Source: Pseudarthrobacter defluvii
Lineage (GTDB): Bacteria > Actinomycetota > Actinomycetes > Actinomycetales > Micrococcaceae
DNA length: 64,000 nt
Assembly (NCBI RefSeq): GCF_030323865.1
Contig: NZ_CP066362.1
Location: 2,046,001 to 2,110,000 of the forward strand
Reading direction: 5' to 3'
The position numbers were made by a program, and so were the translations under genes. This document shows, piece after piece, positions 8,403-16,358 of the stretch. How positions within the stretch are numbered: the stretch's first letter is position 1; the number at the start of each line of letters is the position of its first letter. The notes beneath the pieces are model-generated. The model was not told the DNA's origin and made no database searches. It worked only from the letters and a program-made list of their open reading frames with translations.

Positions 8403-9310
8403 CACTCCAGCAACCAGTAATCCTGACCGAGATGCCGTCCCTGTCCAAGCTCTACGTAAACGCGGCCGCAATGGCTGCACGGCGCAGGCTCCTGGGAAAC
8501 CATGACACCTCGGTCCTTCCGACTGAGAGCCACGAAGTCAGGGGCGTCGCTGTAAACGTCGAAAACCTCACCGCGTACCAGCACCTGATCGGTGAGACGG
8601 CCAGCGACGTCCTGCCGGCTGGTTTCATCCACGCGATCGCATTTCCCCTGGCCATGAGTGTCATGAACCGGGACGACTTTCCGCTTCCCCTGCTGGGCAT
8701 GATCCATTTGCGCAACAGCGTGGAGCAGTGGTCGCCGTTGGTTTTCACCGACGTTCTGGACATGACCGCCAAGGTGGAAAACCTGCGCGGACACCGTGCG
8801 GGAACCCAGGTGGACGTTGTGGCGGAGGTCCGGCCCGCCGGTTCTGTCGAGGTGCACTGGCGCGGGGTGTCCACCTACCTGGCCAAGGGGGTGTTCCTGC
8901 CGGGCATTGACAAGCCCGGCGCCGTCCCGGCAAGGGCTGACTTCACGGCACCTGACCCAACCGCCCTGTGGCAGCTGGGTGTGGACGCCGGCCGTGCCTA
9001 TGCCTCTGTGTCGGGGGACTTCAACCCCATCCACCTGAGTGTGCTCTCGGCCAAGGCACTGGGCATGCGCCGTTCGATCGCGCATGGCATGTACCTGGCA
9101 TCGCGGGCCCTTGCAGATGTGGGTCCGGCCCGGGGCGATTCCTTCACCTGGGACGTGGAATTCGAGGCGCCCGTTTTCCTGCCGTCACGGGTGGCCCTGG
9201 AGATCGGCAGCGAACAAAGCGCTTCCGGGGCATGGAAGCAGTCCAGCTTTGTGGCGTGGAGTCCGCGCTCCGGGCGGCGTCATTTCACCGGCACTGTTGC
9301 TGCCCTTTAG
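8399..9310 (+). CDS. MaoC-like (R)-specific hydratase, HtdX-type double hotdog protein
   Basis: A 303-residue protein with two hotdog halves. The C-terminal half carries the (R)-hydratase motif with catalytic Asp207 and His212 in GDFNPIH, then AHGMYLASRAL. It hydrates trans-2-enoyl thioesters to (R)-3-hydroxyacyl thioesters. ATG 8399 overlaps the TGA of fabG. The longer open frame starting at 7970 lies inside fabG and is rejected. Gene order and family match mycobacterial HtdX beside FabG4. It ends 22 bp from the convergent FUSC-like gene. Confidence 0.88.
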   Translation: MTLQQPVILTEMPSLSKLYVNAAAMAARRRLLGNHDTSVLPTESHEVRGVAVNVENLTAYQHLIGETASDVLPAGFIHAIAFPLAMSVMNRDDFPLPLLGMIHLRNSVEQWSPLVFTDVLDMTAKVENLRGHRAGTQVDVVAEVRPAGSVEVHWRGVSTYLAKGVFLPGIDKPGAVPARADFTAPDPTALWQLGVDAGRAYASVSGDFNPIHLSVLSAKALGMRRSIAHGMYLASRALADVGPARGDSFTWDVEFEAPVFLPSRVALEIGSEQSASGAWKQSSFVAWSPRSGRRHFTGTVAAL

Positions 9311-9331
9311 TTCGTCGCCGGATATCCGGCT

Positions 9332-10447
9332 TTAGTCCTTCGGCCGCACCGCGCGCAGGATCCGGTGAAGGCTGAGCAGGACCGATTCTGACGCAGGGAC
9401 CGTTCCCTGCGAAGCGGGCCTGCCGGCGGTGGCGGCCATGCAGGCCTCCACCGCCGCAACGGCAGCGTCGTAGCGGTCCTTCCACTCCTGGGCGTCATCG
9501 TCGTCTGTAGACACCAGTTCCCCGGTGGCCGTGATGGCGTCAGCCAGAGGTTCGTTGTCCTGCAAAGGGATGGCGTAGGGCACGTCGTCTTCCCAGATCA
9601 CGTCGGAAAGCACGTCTGTCATGTCCTGGATATGGAAGGTGACCCGTTCCAGGTTTCTCAGGTCCTGGTAGTCCCGGTCGATGTCGCGCGGGTGCAGTTT
9701 CCGGCGTGGATTGGCGCGGCGGCTGGCGTCCGCTTCCTTGACCAGATGCCGCACTGAGCGTGCCGCTTCCGCCAGTTCGTCCGATCTGCGCGACCAGTCC
9801 TCGTGCTCCGGCGGCCATTTTTCCGTCAGGGCGGCGCCCATGTCCGTCAGCTGCCGGCCCAGTGCGAGCCGCAGGTCAGCCAAGCTTGAGGCAGCCGCGT
9901 TGAGGTGCAACGGAGGGAAGATCAGGAAATTCACTGCAATGCCCACCGCCACTCCTGCCGCCATCTGCACCAGGTAGCCGTAGGAGAAATCTTCCGCATT
10001 ACTGCCGCCAACCAGCAGAACCAGCAGGGCCGCCGTCGGGATCCAATCGCTGCCTGACCCGATGCCCGGCAACCCGCCCAGCAACACGCCCACCCCCATG
10101 AACAGGGCGACCGTCAGTGGTGAGGGTTCGCTGATGCTCACCAGGACGAAAGCGAGGCCGATACCCATCGCAAGCCCCGCCAAGGCCTGTGCCCCCTGCT
10201 TCACCGAGCCGGCGACATTGTGGTACATCGCCACCAGTGCACCCAGCGGCGCGTAGTAAGCGTAGTGCGACGCCGCGCCCGGCATGAGCGGCGCAATGGC
10301 AAAGGCCAGCCCCGCCGCTATGGCCGCCTTCCCCGCCAGTTGCAGCCGCTGTGCCGCGAAGGCAGCAGAAAGTCCCGCCACCGATTGTTTGAGTAGTTGG
10401 GTCCCCCGAGCCCACCGTGCATCCGGCCGTGCCTGAGTATTGCCCAT
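9332..10447 (-). CDS. FUSC-like / aromatic acid exporter family membrane protein
   Basis: A 371-residue protein. The N-terminal half (about 35-190) has roughly six hydrophobic segments (for example AAIAAGLAFAIAPLMPG and AALLVLLVGG). The C-terminal cytoplasmic part (about 195-371) is charged and helical with many Arg/Glu. This is the half-FUSC/ArAE topology associated with export of aromatic acids or toxic small molecules. The ATG at 10447 has TACTGT ending 7 nt upstream and no ribosome site, suggesting a leaderless message. It is the last of four same-strand genes, three of which seem to have their own promoter. A second FUSC-like gene is at 24562. The substrate is unknown. Confidence 0.75.
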   Translation of the reverse strand: MGNTQARPDARWARGTQLLKQSVAGLSAAFAAQRLQLAGKAAIAAGLAFAIAPLMPGAASHYAYYAPLGALVAMYHNVAGSVKQGAQALAGLAMGIGLAFVLVSISEPSPLTVALFMGVGVLLGGLPGIGSGSDWIPTAALLVLLVGGSNAEDFSYGYLVQMAAGVAVGIAVNFLIFPPLHLNAAASSLADLRLALGRQLTDMGAALTEKWPPEHEDWSRRSDELAEAARSVRHLVKEADASRRANPRRKLHPRDIDRDYQDLRNLERVTFHIQDMTDVLSDVIWEDDVPYAIPLQDNEPLADAITATGELVSTDDDDAQEWKDRYDAAVAAVEACMAATAGRPASQGTVPASESVLLSLHRILRAVRPKD

Positions 10448-10454
10448 CCGGATA

Positions 10455-10460
10455 ACAGTA
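10455..10460 (-). promoter_or_regulatory. Candidate -10 of a leaderless transcript (FUSC-like gene)
   Basis: TACTGT on the minus strand ends 7 nt before ATG 10447; no Shine-Dalgarno is visible. Confidence 0.45.
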
Positions 10461-10474
10461 GGGCCGGGGGTGCG

Positions 10475-11584
10475 TCAGGACAAACCTGCTGTTGAGCGCC
10501 TTACCTCAGCTGCCAGCCTGTGGGCCCGGCCCGGAGTTCGCCCCTCTTCCGCGCGCCGGGGGATGTAGCCGAAACTCAGGCCATAGGACGGGTCGGCGAA
10601 CCCGAGGGCCGCGTTGGCGCCCTCATGGCCGAAGGCGCGGTGGCTGCCGAAGTTCCGCGAGGGGTGCGGTTTCATGAAAACGACGGCGAAAGCATTGTCC
10701 AGTCCGGAGGACCGGTCCAGTCCCCACACCTGCTCCCGCGTCATCGCGGCGATGGTCCCCCCTGTGAGGAACGGCTCACCGCCGCCGACGCCGGTGGTCG
10801 CCGCCGCGTACAGCCGGGCGAGGCCATCCGCTGATCCCACGCCGCCCGCGGCGGACATGCCGGCAGCCCGCACAGACCGGATGTTCGGCAGCTCCATGAT
10901 GGTGCTCACGGGTGCATTGCTGTTGAGGCCTTCGAGGCTGAGCGGGTCCACCCATGGCTGGTTCGGGGCATCGTCGTAGAGGACATCCCGGTACCGCGGT
11001 TCCTGGTCCTCCGGAAGGCCCAGGAAGAACTCCACCTCCTGCGGCTTGCGGATCCTCCGGTCATAGAGGTCCTGCAGTGCCTCGCCCGTAGTCCGGCGGC
11101 ACAGCTCCTCCATCAGGATGCCGATGGTGAGTGCGTGGTAGCCGAACTGCCGGCCGGGTTCCCACGCAGGAGCGGCAGCGGCCAGCCTGGCGGCGGCGCC
11201 GGCTGTTGTGAACTCTTCCAGCGCGAAGCCGCCCTCAACGCCCGGCAGGCCGGCCTGGTGCGACAGCGCCTCCCTGACCAGCAGCCGGTCTTTTCCATGC
11301 ACTGCGAAGTCAGGCCAGTAGTAGGCCACGGGGCGGTCCAGTTCAAGGACTCCATCCTGCACGAGGAGGGCGATAACCATGGCGGCAACGCCTTTCGAAC
11401 ACGAATACGCGCCGGTCAGCGTGTCGGCGGCCATGTCCGGCCCGCCGGTCAGGTGCACCACCGGCAAACCCTGGTGGTAGGCAGCCAGCTGTGCGCTGTA
11501 GCGGGAATCCTCGGCGAGAAGGGACTCGAACAGGGCCAGGACGTTTGCGTATCCCGGTGCCACAAAACCAAGAGAAGTCTGCAT
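10475..11584 (-). CDS. Serine hydrolase of the beta-lactamase/EstB family
   Basis: A 369-residue cytoplasmic-type serine hydrolase related to class C beta-lactamases and EstB esterases. The SxxK nucleophile motif is SCSK in AYSCSKGVAAM (about residue 57). A Tyr motif is seen in FGYHALTIG (about 148) and a Gly-rich GHEGANAALGF near 325 stands where KTG-type motifs occur. There is no signal peptide, so an esterase or peptidase role is more likely than drug resistance. ATG 11584 has TACACT ending 7 nt upstream. The C-terminus is Arg-rich. The substrate cannot be named. Confidence 0.82.
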   Translation of the reverse strand: MQTSLGFVAPGYANVLALFESLLAEDSRYSAQLAAYHQGLPVVHLTGGPDMAADTLTGAYSCSKGVAAMVIALLVQDGVLELDRPVAYYWPDFAVHGKDRLLVREALSHQAGLPGVEGGFALEEFTTAGAAARLAAAAPAWEPGRQFGYHALTIGILMEELCRRTTGEALQDLYDRRIRKPQEVEFFLGLPEDQEPRYRDVLYDDAPNQPWVDPLSLEGLNSNAPVSTIMELPNIRSVRAAGMSAAGGVGSADGLARLYAAATTGVGGGEPFLTGGTIAAMTREQVWGLDRSSGLDNAFAVVFMKPHPSRNFGSHRAFGHEGANAALGFADPSYGLSFGYIPRRAEEGRTPGRAHRLAAEVRRSTAGLS

Positions 11585-11591
11585 GCCTCCC

Positions 11592-11597
11592 AGTGTA
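11592..11597 (-). promoter_or_regulatory. Candidate -10 of a leaderless transcript (serine hydrolase gene)
   Basis: TACACT on the minus strand ends 7 nt before ATG 11584. Confidence 0.45.
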
Positions 11598-11629
11598 GGA
11601 GGAAAGCGGTTTCCTTCGGTGGGTCCAGC

Positions 11630-12718
11630 TCAGCGGACGGCGCCGTGTCCCGGCGCCACTTCCTCACCCGGCCGCACCGGGCCCGGAGGCGTACCGTCGC
11701 CGAACGGCCGCCCGCCCAGTGACTCGCGGCCGTGTTCTTCCAGCCATCCGCCCAACTCGGGGCCGGCAGGAACAATTCCGGTGGGGTTGATGTCCTCATG
11801 GACGATGTAATAGTGCCGCTTGATCTGAACGAAGTCGATGGTGTCGCCGAATCCCGGGGTCTGGAACAGGTCCCTGGCATAGCCCCAGAGGTTGGGCATC
11901 TCGCTCAGTTTCTGCCGGTTGCACTTGAAGTGCCCGTGGTACACCGGATCGAACCTGGCAAGTGTGGTGAACAGCCGCACGTCCGCCTCGGTGATGGTGT
12001 CACCCACCAGGAAGCGCTGACCGGAGAGGCGGTCCTCAAGCCAGTCCATCGAGGTCCACAAGCGTTCGTACGCGGCGTCATAGGCTTCCTGGGAGCCCGC
12101 GAAGCCGCAGCGGTAGACGCCGTTGTTAACCTCGGTGAAGACCCGCTTGTTCACCTGGTCGATCTCGTCACGGAGGTGTTCGGGATAGAGCTGGGGTGCA
12201 CCCGGCCGGTGGAACTCGGTCCACTCCGTGGAAAAGTCCAGGGTCATCTGGGGGAAGTTGTTGGTCACCACTTCGCCGCTGGGCACGTCCACGAGGGCAG
12301 GCACAGTGATGCCGCGCGGGTAACCGGGGAAGCGTTTGAAGTAGGCCTCCTGGAGGCGCTCGATGCCGAGGACCGGGTCCACGCCGCCGGGATCGAGGTC
12401 GAACGTCCAGGACCGTGCATCGTGGGTGGGGCCGGGCTGGCCCAGCGAGATTGCCTCTTCCAGCCCCAGCAGCCTCCGGACAATTACGGTGCGGTTGGCC
12501 CACGGACAGGCCCTGGCGGCAACGAGGCGGTAACGCCCCGCCTCCACCGGCCAGCCCGGCTCGCCGTTGCTGCCGGGCGCGGCGTCCTTGGTGATGCGGT
12601 CCTCAATGTAATTGGTGTCGCGGGTGAATTCCGCGCCGCCTGTCACATAGGCTCCGCGGGTGCTGTGCCCGTTGGTGCCGCCGGCCGCTGTGGAGGTGCT
12701 TTCCGTTTCCTGGCTCAT
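11630..12718 (-). CDS. Glutathionyl-hydroquinone reductase-like protein (ECM4/YqjG family GST)
   Basis: A 362-residue omega-class glutathione transferase-like protein. It has the thioredoxin-fold N-terminal domain with the catalytic Cys71 in ACPWANR, then TVPALVD (cis-Pro) and TNNFPQM, and an all-helical C-terminal domain with FLVGDTITEADVRLFTTL. Family members reduce glutathionyl-hydroquinones to hydroquinones. This organism carries mshC and so presumably uses mycothiol, so the thiol partner here is uncertain. ATG 12718 has TAGGCT ending 6 nt upstream; this -10 overlaps the stop codon of the preceding M50-like gene. The first 25 residues are low-complexity Ser/Thr/Gly. Confidence 0.85.
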   Translation of the reverse strand: MSQETESTSTAAGGTNGHSTRGAYVTGGAEFTRDTNYIEDRITKDAAPGSNGEPGWPVEAGRYRLVAARACPWANRTVIVRRLLGLEEAISLGQPGPTHDARSWTFDLDPGGVDPVLGIERLQEAYFKRFPGYPRGITVPALVDVPSGEVVTNNFPQMTLDFSTEWTEFHRPGAPQLYPEHLRDEIDQVNKRVFTEVNNGVYRCGFAGSQEAYDAAYERLWTSMDWLEDRLSGQRFLVGDTITEADVRLFTTLARFDPVYHGHFKCNRQKLSEMPNLWGYARDLFQTPGFGDTIDFVQIKRHYYIVHEDINPTGIVPAGPELGGWLEEHGRESLGGRPFGDGTPPGPVRPGEEVAPGHGAVR

Positions 12719-12724
12719 GCCACC

Positions 12725-12730
12725 AGCCTA
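12725..12730 (-). promoter_or_regulatory. Candidate -10 of a leaderless transcript (ECM4-like gene)
   Basis: TAGGCT on the minus strand ends 6 nt before ATG 12718. Its TAG is also the stop codon of the upstream M50-like gene. Confidence 0.45.
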
Positions 12731-13468
12731 GGCGCCTTTCAGCAGGATCATCGAAATTGGCTGCCAGGCCACAATCCAGGCCCCGGTGACAATCAGCGTG
12801 AACAAGGCGATCCAGATCCCCGACGGAACCGAGGTGGCACGGTACAGGAGGTAGGCATCGGAGCTGCCCAGCCGGTCGCGGCGGCGGAGGTGGACGTTGG
12901 TGAGTTTGAGCAGGTCGCGGACGCCGGCCACCAGCAGTGCCAGGCCGAGGACGACGGACACGTGTCCAACGACGGAACCAGGTGCAAGGAACGCCAGGGA
13001 CGCGGTGCCGGCGATGGCTGCAGCGGTGATGGCGAATCCGGCCACGTTGCGCAGGAAGAGCAATGACGCGGCCAGGACCAGCGCGCTGGTGGCCATGGCT
13101 GCCGGACCCCAACCGTTGAGCCCACACCATACGAAAGCTGCACCAACCATGGCAGGGACCGGATAGCCCCAAAAACACGACCACGCAGCCGCCAGCCTGC
13201 TCCGGCTGTACGTGGTGGTGGTCCCCGAATGGTCAAGCCGGAGCCGGATTCCTGCCAGCCGCTGCCCGGAGGTTACGGCGGCGAACGCGTGGCCCAGTTC
13301 GTGCGTGGCGGTGGCGAGGAGCCCGAAGTAGCGCCAGCTGCGGCGTGGGATGGACAGGGCGACGGCGGCTGCCAGGGACAGGAGCATCTCAACCCACGTG
13401 ACGGTGGGTACGTTTGTTTGGGTGAATGCTGCGCTGAACGCGCTCCACAAGCTGGCGGGGCTGTCCAC
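12728..13468 (-). CDS. M50-like integral membrane metallopeptidase
   Basis: A 246-residue, mostly hydrophobic protein with about six membrane segments. The zinc motif HELGH is at residues 56-60 in TATHELGHAFAAV, and a glycine-rich GYPVPAMVGA segment follows. This resembles the M50B-like family of uncharacterised actinobacterial proteins; a clear distal Asp ligand motif (LDG) is not seen, so proteolytic activity is uncertain. GTG 13468 has an AGGAGG ribosome site about 7 nt upstream, so this message has a leader. Upstream lie a possible -10 (TAGCGT, 13529-13534 on the minus strand) and two 26 bp tandem repeats. Confidence 0.75.
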   Translation of the reverse strand: MDSPASLWSAFSAAFTQTNVPTVTWVEMLLSLAAAVALSIPRRSWRYFGLLATATHELGHAFAAVTSGQRLAGIRLRLDHSGTTTTYSRSRLAAAWSCFWGYPVPAMVGAAFVWCGLNGWGPAAMATSALVLAASLLFLRNVAGFAITAAAIAGTASLAFLAPGSVVGHVSVVLGLALLVAGVRDLLKLTNVHLRRRDRLGSSDAYLLYRATSVPSGIWIALFTLIVTGAWIVAWQPISMILLKGA

Positions 13469-13535
13469 CGCTGCCTCCTGGCTGCCGGTCCGGCGTGGTG
13501 GGTGCCGGCGTCGTACGTGTTGTGCCCAACGCTAC

Positions 13536-13587
13536 GAAGCCGGGCTGGGTGAATGCTTAAAGAAGCCGGACTGGGTGAATGCTTAAA
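13536..13587. repeat. Two tandem 26 bp direct repeats upstream of the M50-like gene
   Basis: Units 13536-13561 and 13562-13587 differ at one base (GGGCTGGG versus GGACTGGG). They sit directly upstream of the putative TAGCGT -10 of the leftward M50-like gene and beside the terminator of the DUF4193 gene. Confidence 0.8.
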
Positions 13588-13588
13588 G

Positions 13589-13622
13589 CCGAAAGGCACG
13601 CCTGGCGCGGCGTGCCTTTCGG
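13589..13622. terminator. Intrinsic terminator-like hairpin downstream of the DUF4193 gene
   Basis: A perfect 14 bp stem (arms 13589-13602 and 13609-13622) with a 6 nt loop. On the minus strand it is followed by CTTT, a short U-tract, 42 bp after the DUF4193 stop. Confidence 0.7.
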
Positions 13623-13663
13623 GCAAAGGTCGTGGTTTTGGCCACTGGCGGAAGCGTGACGCC

Positions 13664-13966
13664 CTAGCCTTCGCACTCGGTGCAGTAGCTATGGCCGTCT
13701 TTCTGCCGGGCGATCTGGGACCGGTGGCGGACCAGGAAGCAGGAGTAGCAGGTGAACTCGTCCTCAGCCTGCGGGATGACCTGGACTACGAGCTCCTCTG
13801 CGACGAATTCGCCACCAGGGACCCCGGCGCCGTCCAGCCCGTCAGCTTCGTCCAACTCCTGCACGACGCTGCGGGCATCGGGAGCATTCGCTGACTGGAG
13901 CTGCTCGAGTGAGTTGTCCTGCGATTCCTTGACGTCGGAGCGCAGTTCATCGTAATCGGTTGCCAC
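13664..13966 (-). CDS. DUF4193 family zinc-ribbon-like protein
   Basis: A 100-residue acidic protein conserved across actinobacteria. The N-terminus ATDYDELRSDVKESQ leads into a negatively charged middle. The C-terminus has two Cys pairs, FTCYSCFLV and SYCTECEG, spaced like a zinc ribbon, with basic residues between them. The function is unknown. GTG 13966 is preferred over the longer open frame because the family starts at VATDYDE; a recognisable ribosome site is weak. Divergent from the family 9 glycosyltransferases with a 206 bp intergenic region. Known M. tuberculosis relatives are uncharacterised. Confidence 0.85.
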   Translation of the reverse strand: MATDYDELRSDVKESQDNSLEQLQSANAPDARSVVQELDEADGLDGAGVPGGEFVAEELVVQVIPQAEDEFTCYSCFLVRHRSQIARQKDGHSYCTECEG

Positions 13967-14172
13967 TTTGGGTGCTTCTCTTTTCTTTGATGGGCTGTCG
14001 GGTATGAAACGTACAGCATGGAGCCGGTATTCCCCAACAGGAAGCGTAGATCCGCCGCCGATTGGGTAAAGGTTCAAAGGAGCGGCCGCGGGTTTGGAAC
14101 CGTATCGCGGCGGTATGGGCAGTGGAGGGACGGCCGGTTGCTGTTCCCTCTGCTTGACGGAAGGGGCAGATT

Positions 14173-15315
14173 TTGGAGCAACTCACCGCAGAGTTCGGCG
14201 GTGCGGGACAAGTCGGCGTGGGTGTCGGTCCCGTGCTGGAGAAGTTCGACGCTGTGTCCAGGATCGTGGTCCTGCGTGGAGGCGGCCTCGGGGACCTGAT
14301 TTTCGCGATCCCGGCCATGTCGGCACTGAAGGCGGCCTACCCTGCAGCAACCATCACTTTGCTGGGCACGCCCATTCACAAAGCGCTGCTCGCGGCGCTG
14401 CAGAGCCCCGTTGACGAAGTGTTGGTCCTGCCCTTCGCCGAGGGAGTCCGGCCCGGCGAAGAAGATCCGGAAGAGCTGGAGCGGTTCTTTGCCCAGATGC
14501 GCAGCCGGAACTTCGACCTCGCCGTCCAGGTCCACGGCGGCGGACGGTATTCGAATCCATTCCTGCTGCGCCTGGGGGCGCGCCACACAGTGGGCACCCG
14601 GACAGCCGATGCCGCCAGCCTGGAACGCACCATCCCCTACCTCTATTACCAGCACGAACCGCTGCGGGCCTTGGAGGTTGCCGGCTTCGCGGGCGCCTTC
14701 CCCGTTGACCTCGAGGCCCGGCTGGCACCCATCGGAGGGGGAGAAGCCCCGGAAGCTGCCGACGGCGACGCCGGCCGGCCGCTGGTGGTGATCCATCCCG
14801 GCGCCACCGACCCCCGCCGTCGTTGGCCGGCGGACAAGTTCGCTGAACTTGCTGCCGCCTGCGCGGCTGACGGCTCACGGGTGGTCATTGTTGGGGACAG
14901 CAGCGAGCAGGACCTGGCGGAAGGCATCGCAGCGCGGGCGGCGTCAGCAGGCGTCCGCTCCGTGGCCGGGGCACTCGATATGGCAGGACTGGTGGCGCTG
15001 CTGGCGGAAGCTGATGTCGTGGTGGCCAACGACAGCGGCCCCCGGCACCTGGCGCAGGCGCTCGGCGTGCCCACGGTGGGGATCTTTTGGGCCGGCAACG
15101 TAATCAACGCCGGTGCCCTGGGCCGAAGCCTGCACCGCGTGCACGCCTCCTGGGTGACCACCTGCCCCACCTGCGGCATCGACGTCACCCAGGTCGGCTG
15201 GACTGCCCCGCGCTGTGTCCACGACGACTCAGTAGTGGGCGGCATCGGGGTGCCGGAAGTGTACGAGGACGTCCTCAGCCTCACCGCCACCAAGTTCGCC
15301 AGGGCGGACGCATGA
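14173..15315 (+). CDS. Glycosyltransferase family 9 (heptosyltransferase-like), first of a pair
   Basis: A 380-residue GT-B protein of the family that contains ADP-heptose:LPS heptosyltransferases. The N-terminal motif is RIVVLRGGGLGDLIFAIPAM (about 34-53), the C-terminal nucleotide-sugar part has VVIHPGATDPRRRWP and ANDSGPRHLAQALGVPTVG (about 280-300). A Cys-containing TCPTCG segment near 333 is unusual and could bind metal. The TTG start has AAGGGG 6 nt upstream; a GTG at 14218 is an alternative that would shorten the protein by 15 residues. The stop overlaps the next gene (ATGA), so the two are coupled. A Gram-positive has no LPS, so a wall or capsular glycan is the likely acceptor. Confidence 0.85.
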   Translation: MEQLTAEFGGAGQVGVGVGPVLEKFDAVSRIVVLRGGGLGDLIFAIPAMSALKAAYPAATITLLGTPIHKALLAALQSPVDEVLVLPFAEGVRPGEEDPEELERFFAQMRSRNFDLAVQVHGGGRYSNPFLLRLGARHTVGTRTADAASLERTIPYLYYQHEPLRALEVAGFAGAFPVDLEARLAPIGGGEAPEAADGDAGRPLVVIHPGATDPRRRWPADKFAELAAACAADGSRVVIVGDSSEQDLAEGIAARAASAGVRSVAGALDMAGLVALLAEADVVVANDSGPRHLAQALGVPTVGIFWAGNVINAGALGRSLHRVHASWVTTCPTCGIDVTQVGWTAPRCVHDDSVVGGIGVPEVYEDVLSLTATKFARADA

Positions 15316-16283
15316 CCGGCGCCGAAGCTGCCCAGCAGTCCGGCGACATGATTCCTGCCGATGGAAAGCCGGAGCTCCTGGTCCTGCGCGCCTTGAAGCT
15401 GGGCGACCTGCTGGTCGCCGTGCCGGCCTTGAAGGGAATCCGGCGGGCTTTCCCCGAGCACCGGCTGCGCTATGCGGCCCAAGGCTGGTTGTCCGAAGCT
15501 TTGGGGCTGGTGGGCGGCTATGAGCTGCTGCCGACGCACGGTCTGGATGAGCCGCTGGCGATGGAACCGGGTGTGGTGGACGTGGCCATCAATCTACACG
15601 GCAGCGGTCCGGAGAGTCAGGGGCGGATCGAGGCGTTAAAGGCACGGCAAACCGTTGGCCACCAAAGCGCGCACCGGGATGGCCCTCCTTGGCGGCCCGA
15701 ACTGCACGAGCGCGAACGCTGGGTGAGGCTGGTGGAATGGCATGGCATCGAGGCGGATCCGCTGGATGTGCAGCTGAACACGCCGCATGTGCCCAGCCCG
15801 GTCCCTGGCGCCACCGTCCTGCATGTGGGGGCTGCATACGGCAGCAGGCTGTGGCCGGCGGAGCGCTTTGCGGCGGTGGCCGCGGCGCTCGCAGAAGCCG
15901 GGCACCAGGTGGTGTTCACCGGCGGGACATCGGAACGGGAACGGGCAGAGGAAGTTTGCCGCCTCGCAGGACTCCCGGGCACCGCCGTCCTTGCCGGGGT
16001 GCTGGGCCTTGGCGAGTTCGCCGCCACGATCGCCTCCGCACGCCTGGTGGTCTCGGCCGACACCGGGGCGGCACATCTGGCATCCGCGTACGGAACACCC
16101 TCGGTGGTGCTGTTCGGTCCGGCCCCGCCGGAAATCTGGGGGCCTCCTCCGGGACCGCATGTGGTCCTTACCCGCGCCGAACTCCGGCGCGGCGACACGT
16201 TCGCAGCCCAGCCCGATCCTGCCCTGCTCGCCGTCCAGGTGCCCGATGTCATGGCTGCCATAAGGGGGCTGGGGCTTCTCTAA
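15312..16283 (+). CDS. Glycosyltransferase family 9, second of a pair
   Basis: A 323-residue GT9 protein. The N-terminus has LLVLRALKLGDLLVAVPALKG, the same GDLL-type signature as its partner. The C-terminal domain has LHVGAAYGSRLWP and SADTGAAHLASAYGTPSVVL, the donor-binding motif. ATG 15312 overlaps the stop of the first GT9 gene by 4 nt; the longer open frame from 15087 lies inside that gene. The pair differ enough to be ancient paralogues rather than a recent duplication. The nucleotide-sugar donor (ADP-heptose or other) is not decided by the sequence. Confidence 0.87.
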   Translation: MTGAEAAQQSGDMIPADGKPELLVLRALKLGDLLVAVPALKGIRRAFPEHRLRYAAQGWLSEALGLVGGYELLPTHGLDEPLAMEPGVVDVAINLHGSGPESQGRIEALKARQTVGHQSAHRDGPPWRPELHERERWVRLVEWHGIEADPLDVQLNTPHVPSPVPGATVLHVGAAYGSRLWPAERFAAVAAALAEAGHQVVFTGGTSERERAEEVCRLAGLPGTAVLAGVLGLGEFAATIASARLVVSADTGAAHLASAYGTPSVVLFGPAPPEIWGPPPGPHVVLTRAELRRGDTFAAQPDPALLAVQVPDVMAAIRGLGLL

Positions 16284-16346
16284 ACGCTGTGGGTTTGCGG
16301 GCTGTTGATGTGGGTCCGCAGGGGTTGGAGTCCCGCCCCTGCGGCC

Positions 16347-16352
16347 TAAAAT
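16347..16352 (+). promoter_or_regulatory. Candidate -10 of a leaderless transcript (small membrane protein)
   Basis: TAAAAT ends 6 nt before ATG 16359, in otherwise GC-rich sequence; no Shine-Dalgarno. Confidence 0.45.
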
Positions 16353-16358
16353 TGGTGC

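Noticed and set aside
11732..13066. 444-codon rightward open frame spanning the ECM4-like and M50-like genes
   Set aside because: Antisense to two recognisable proteins with conserved active-site motifs.
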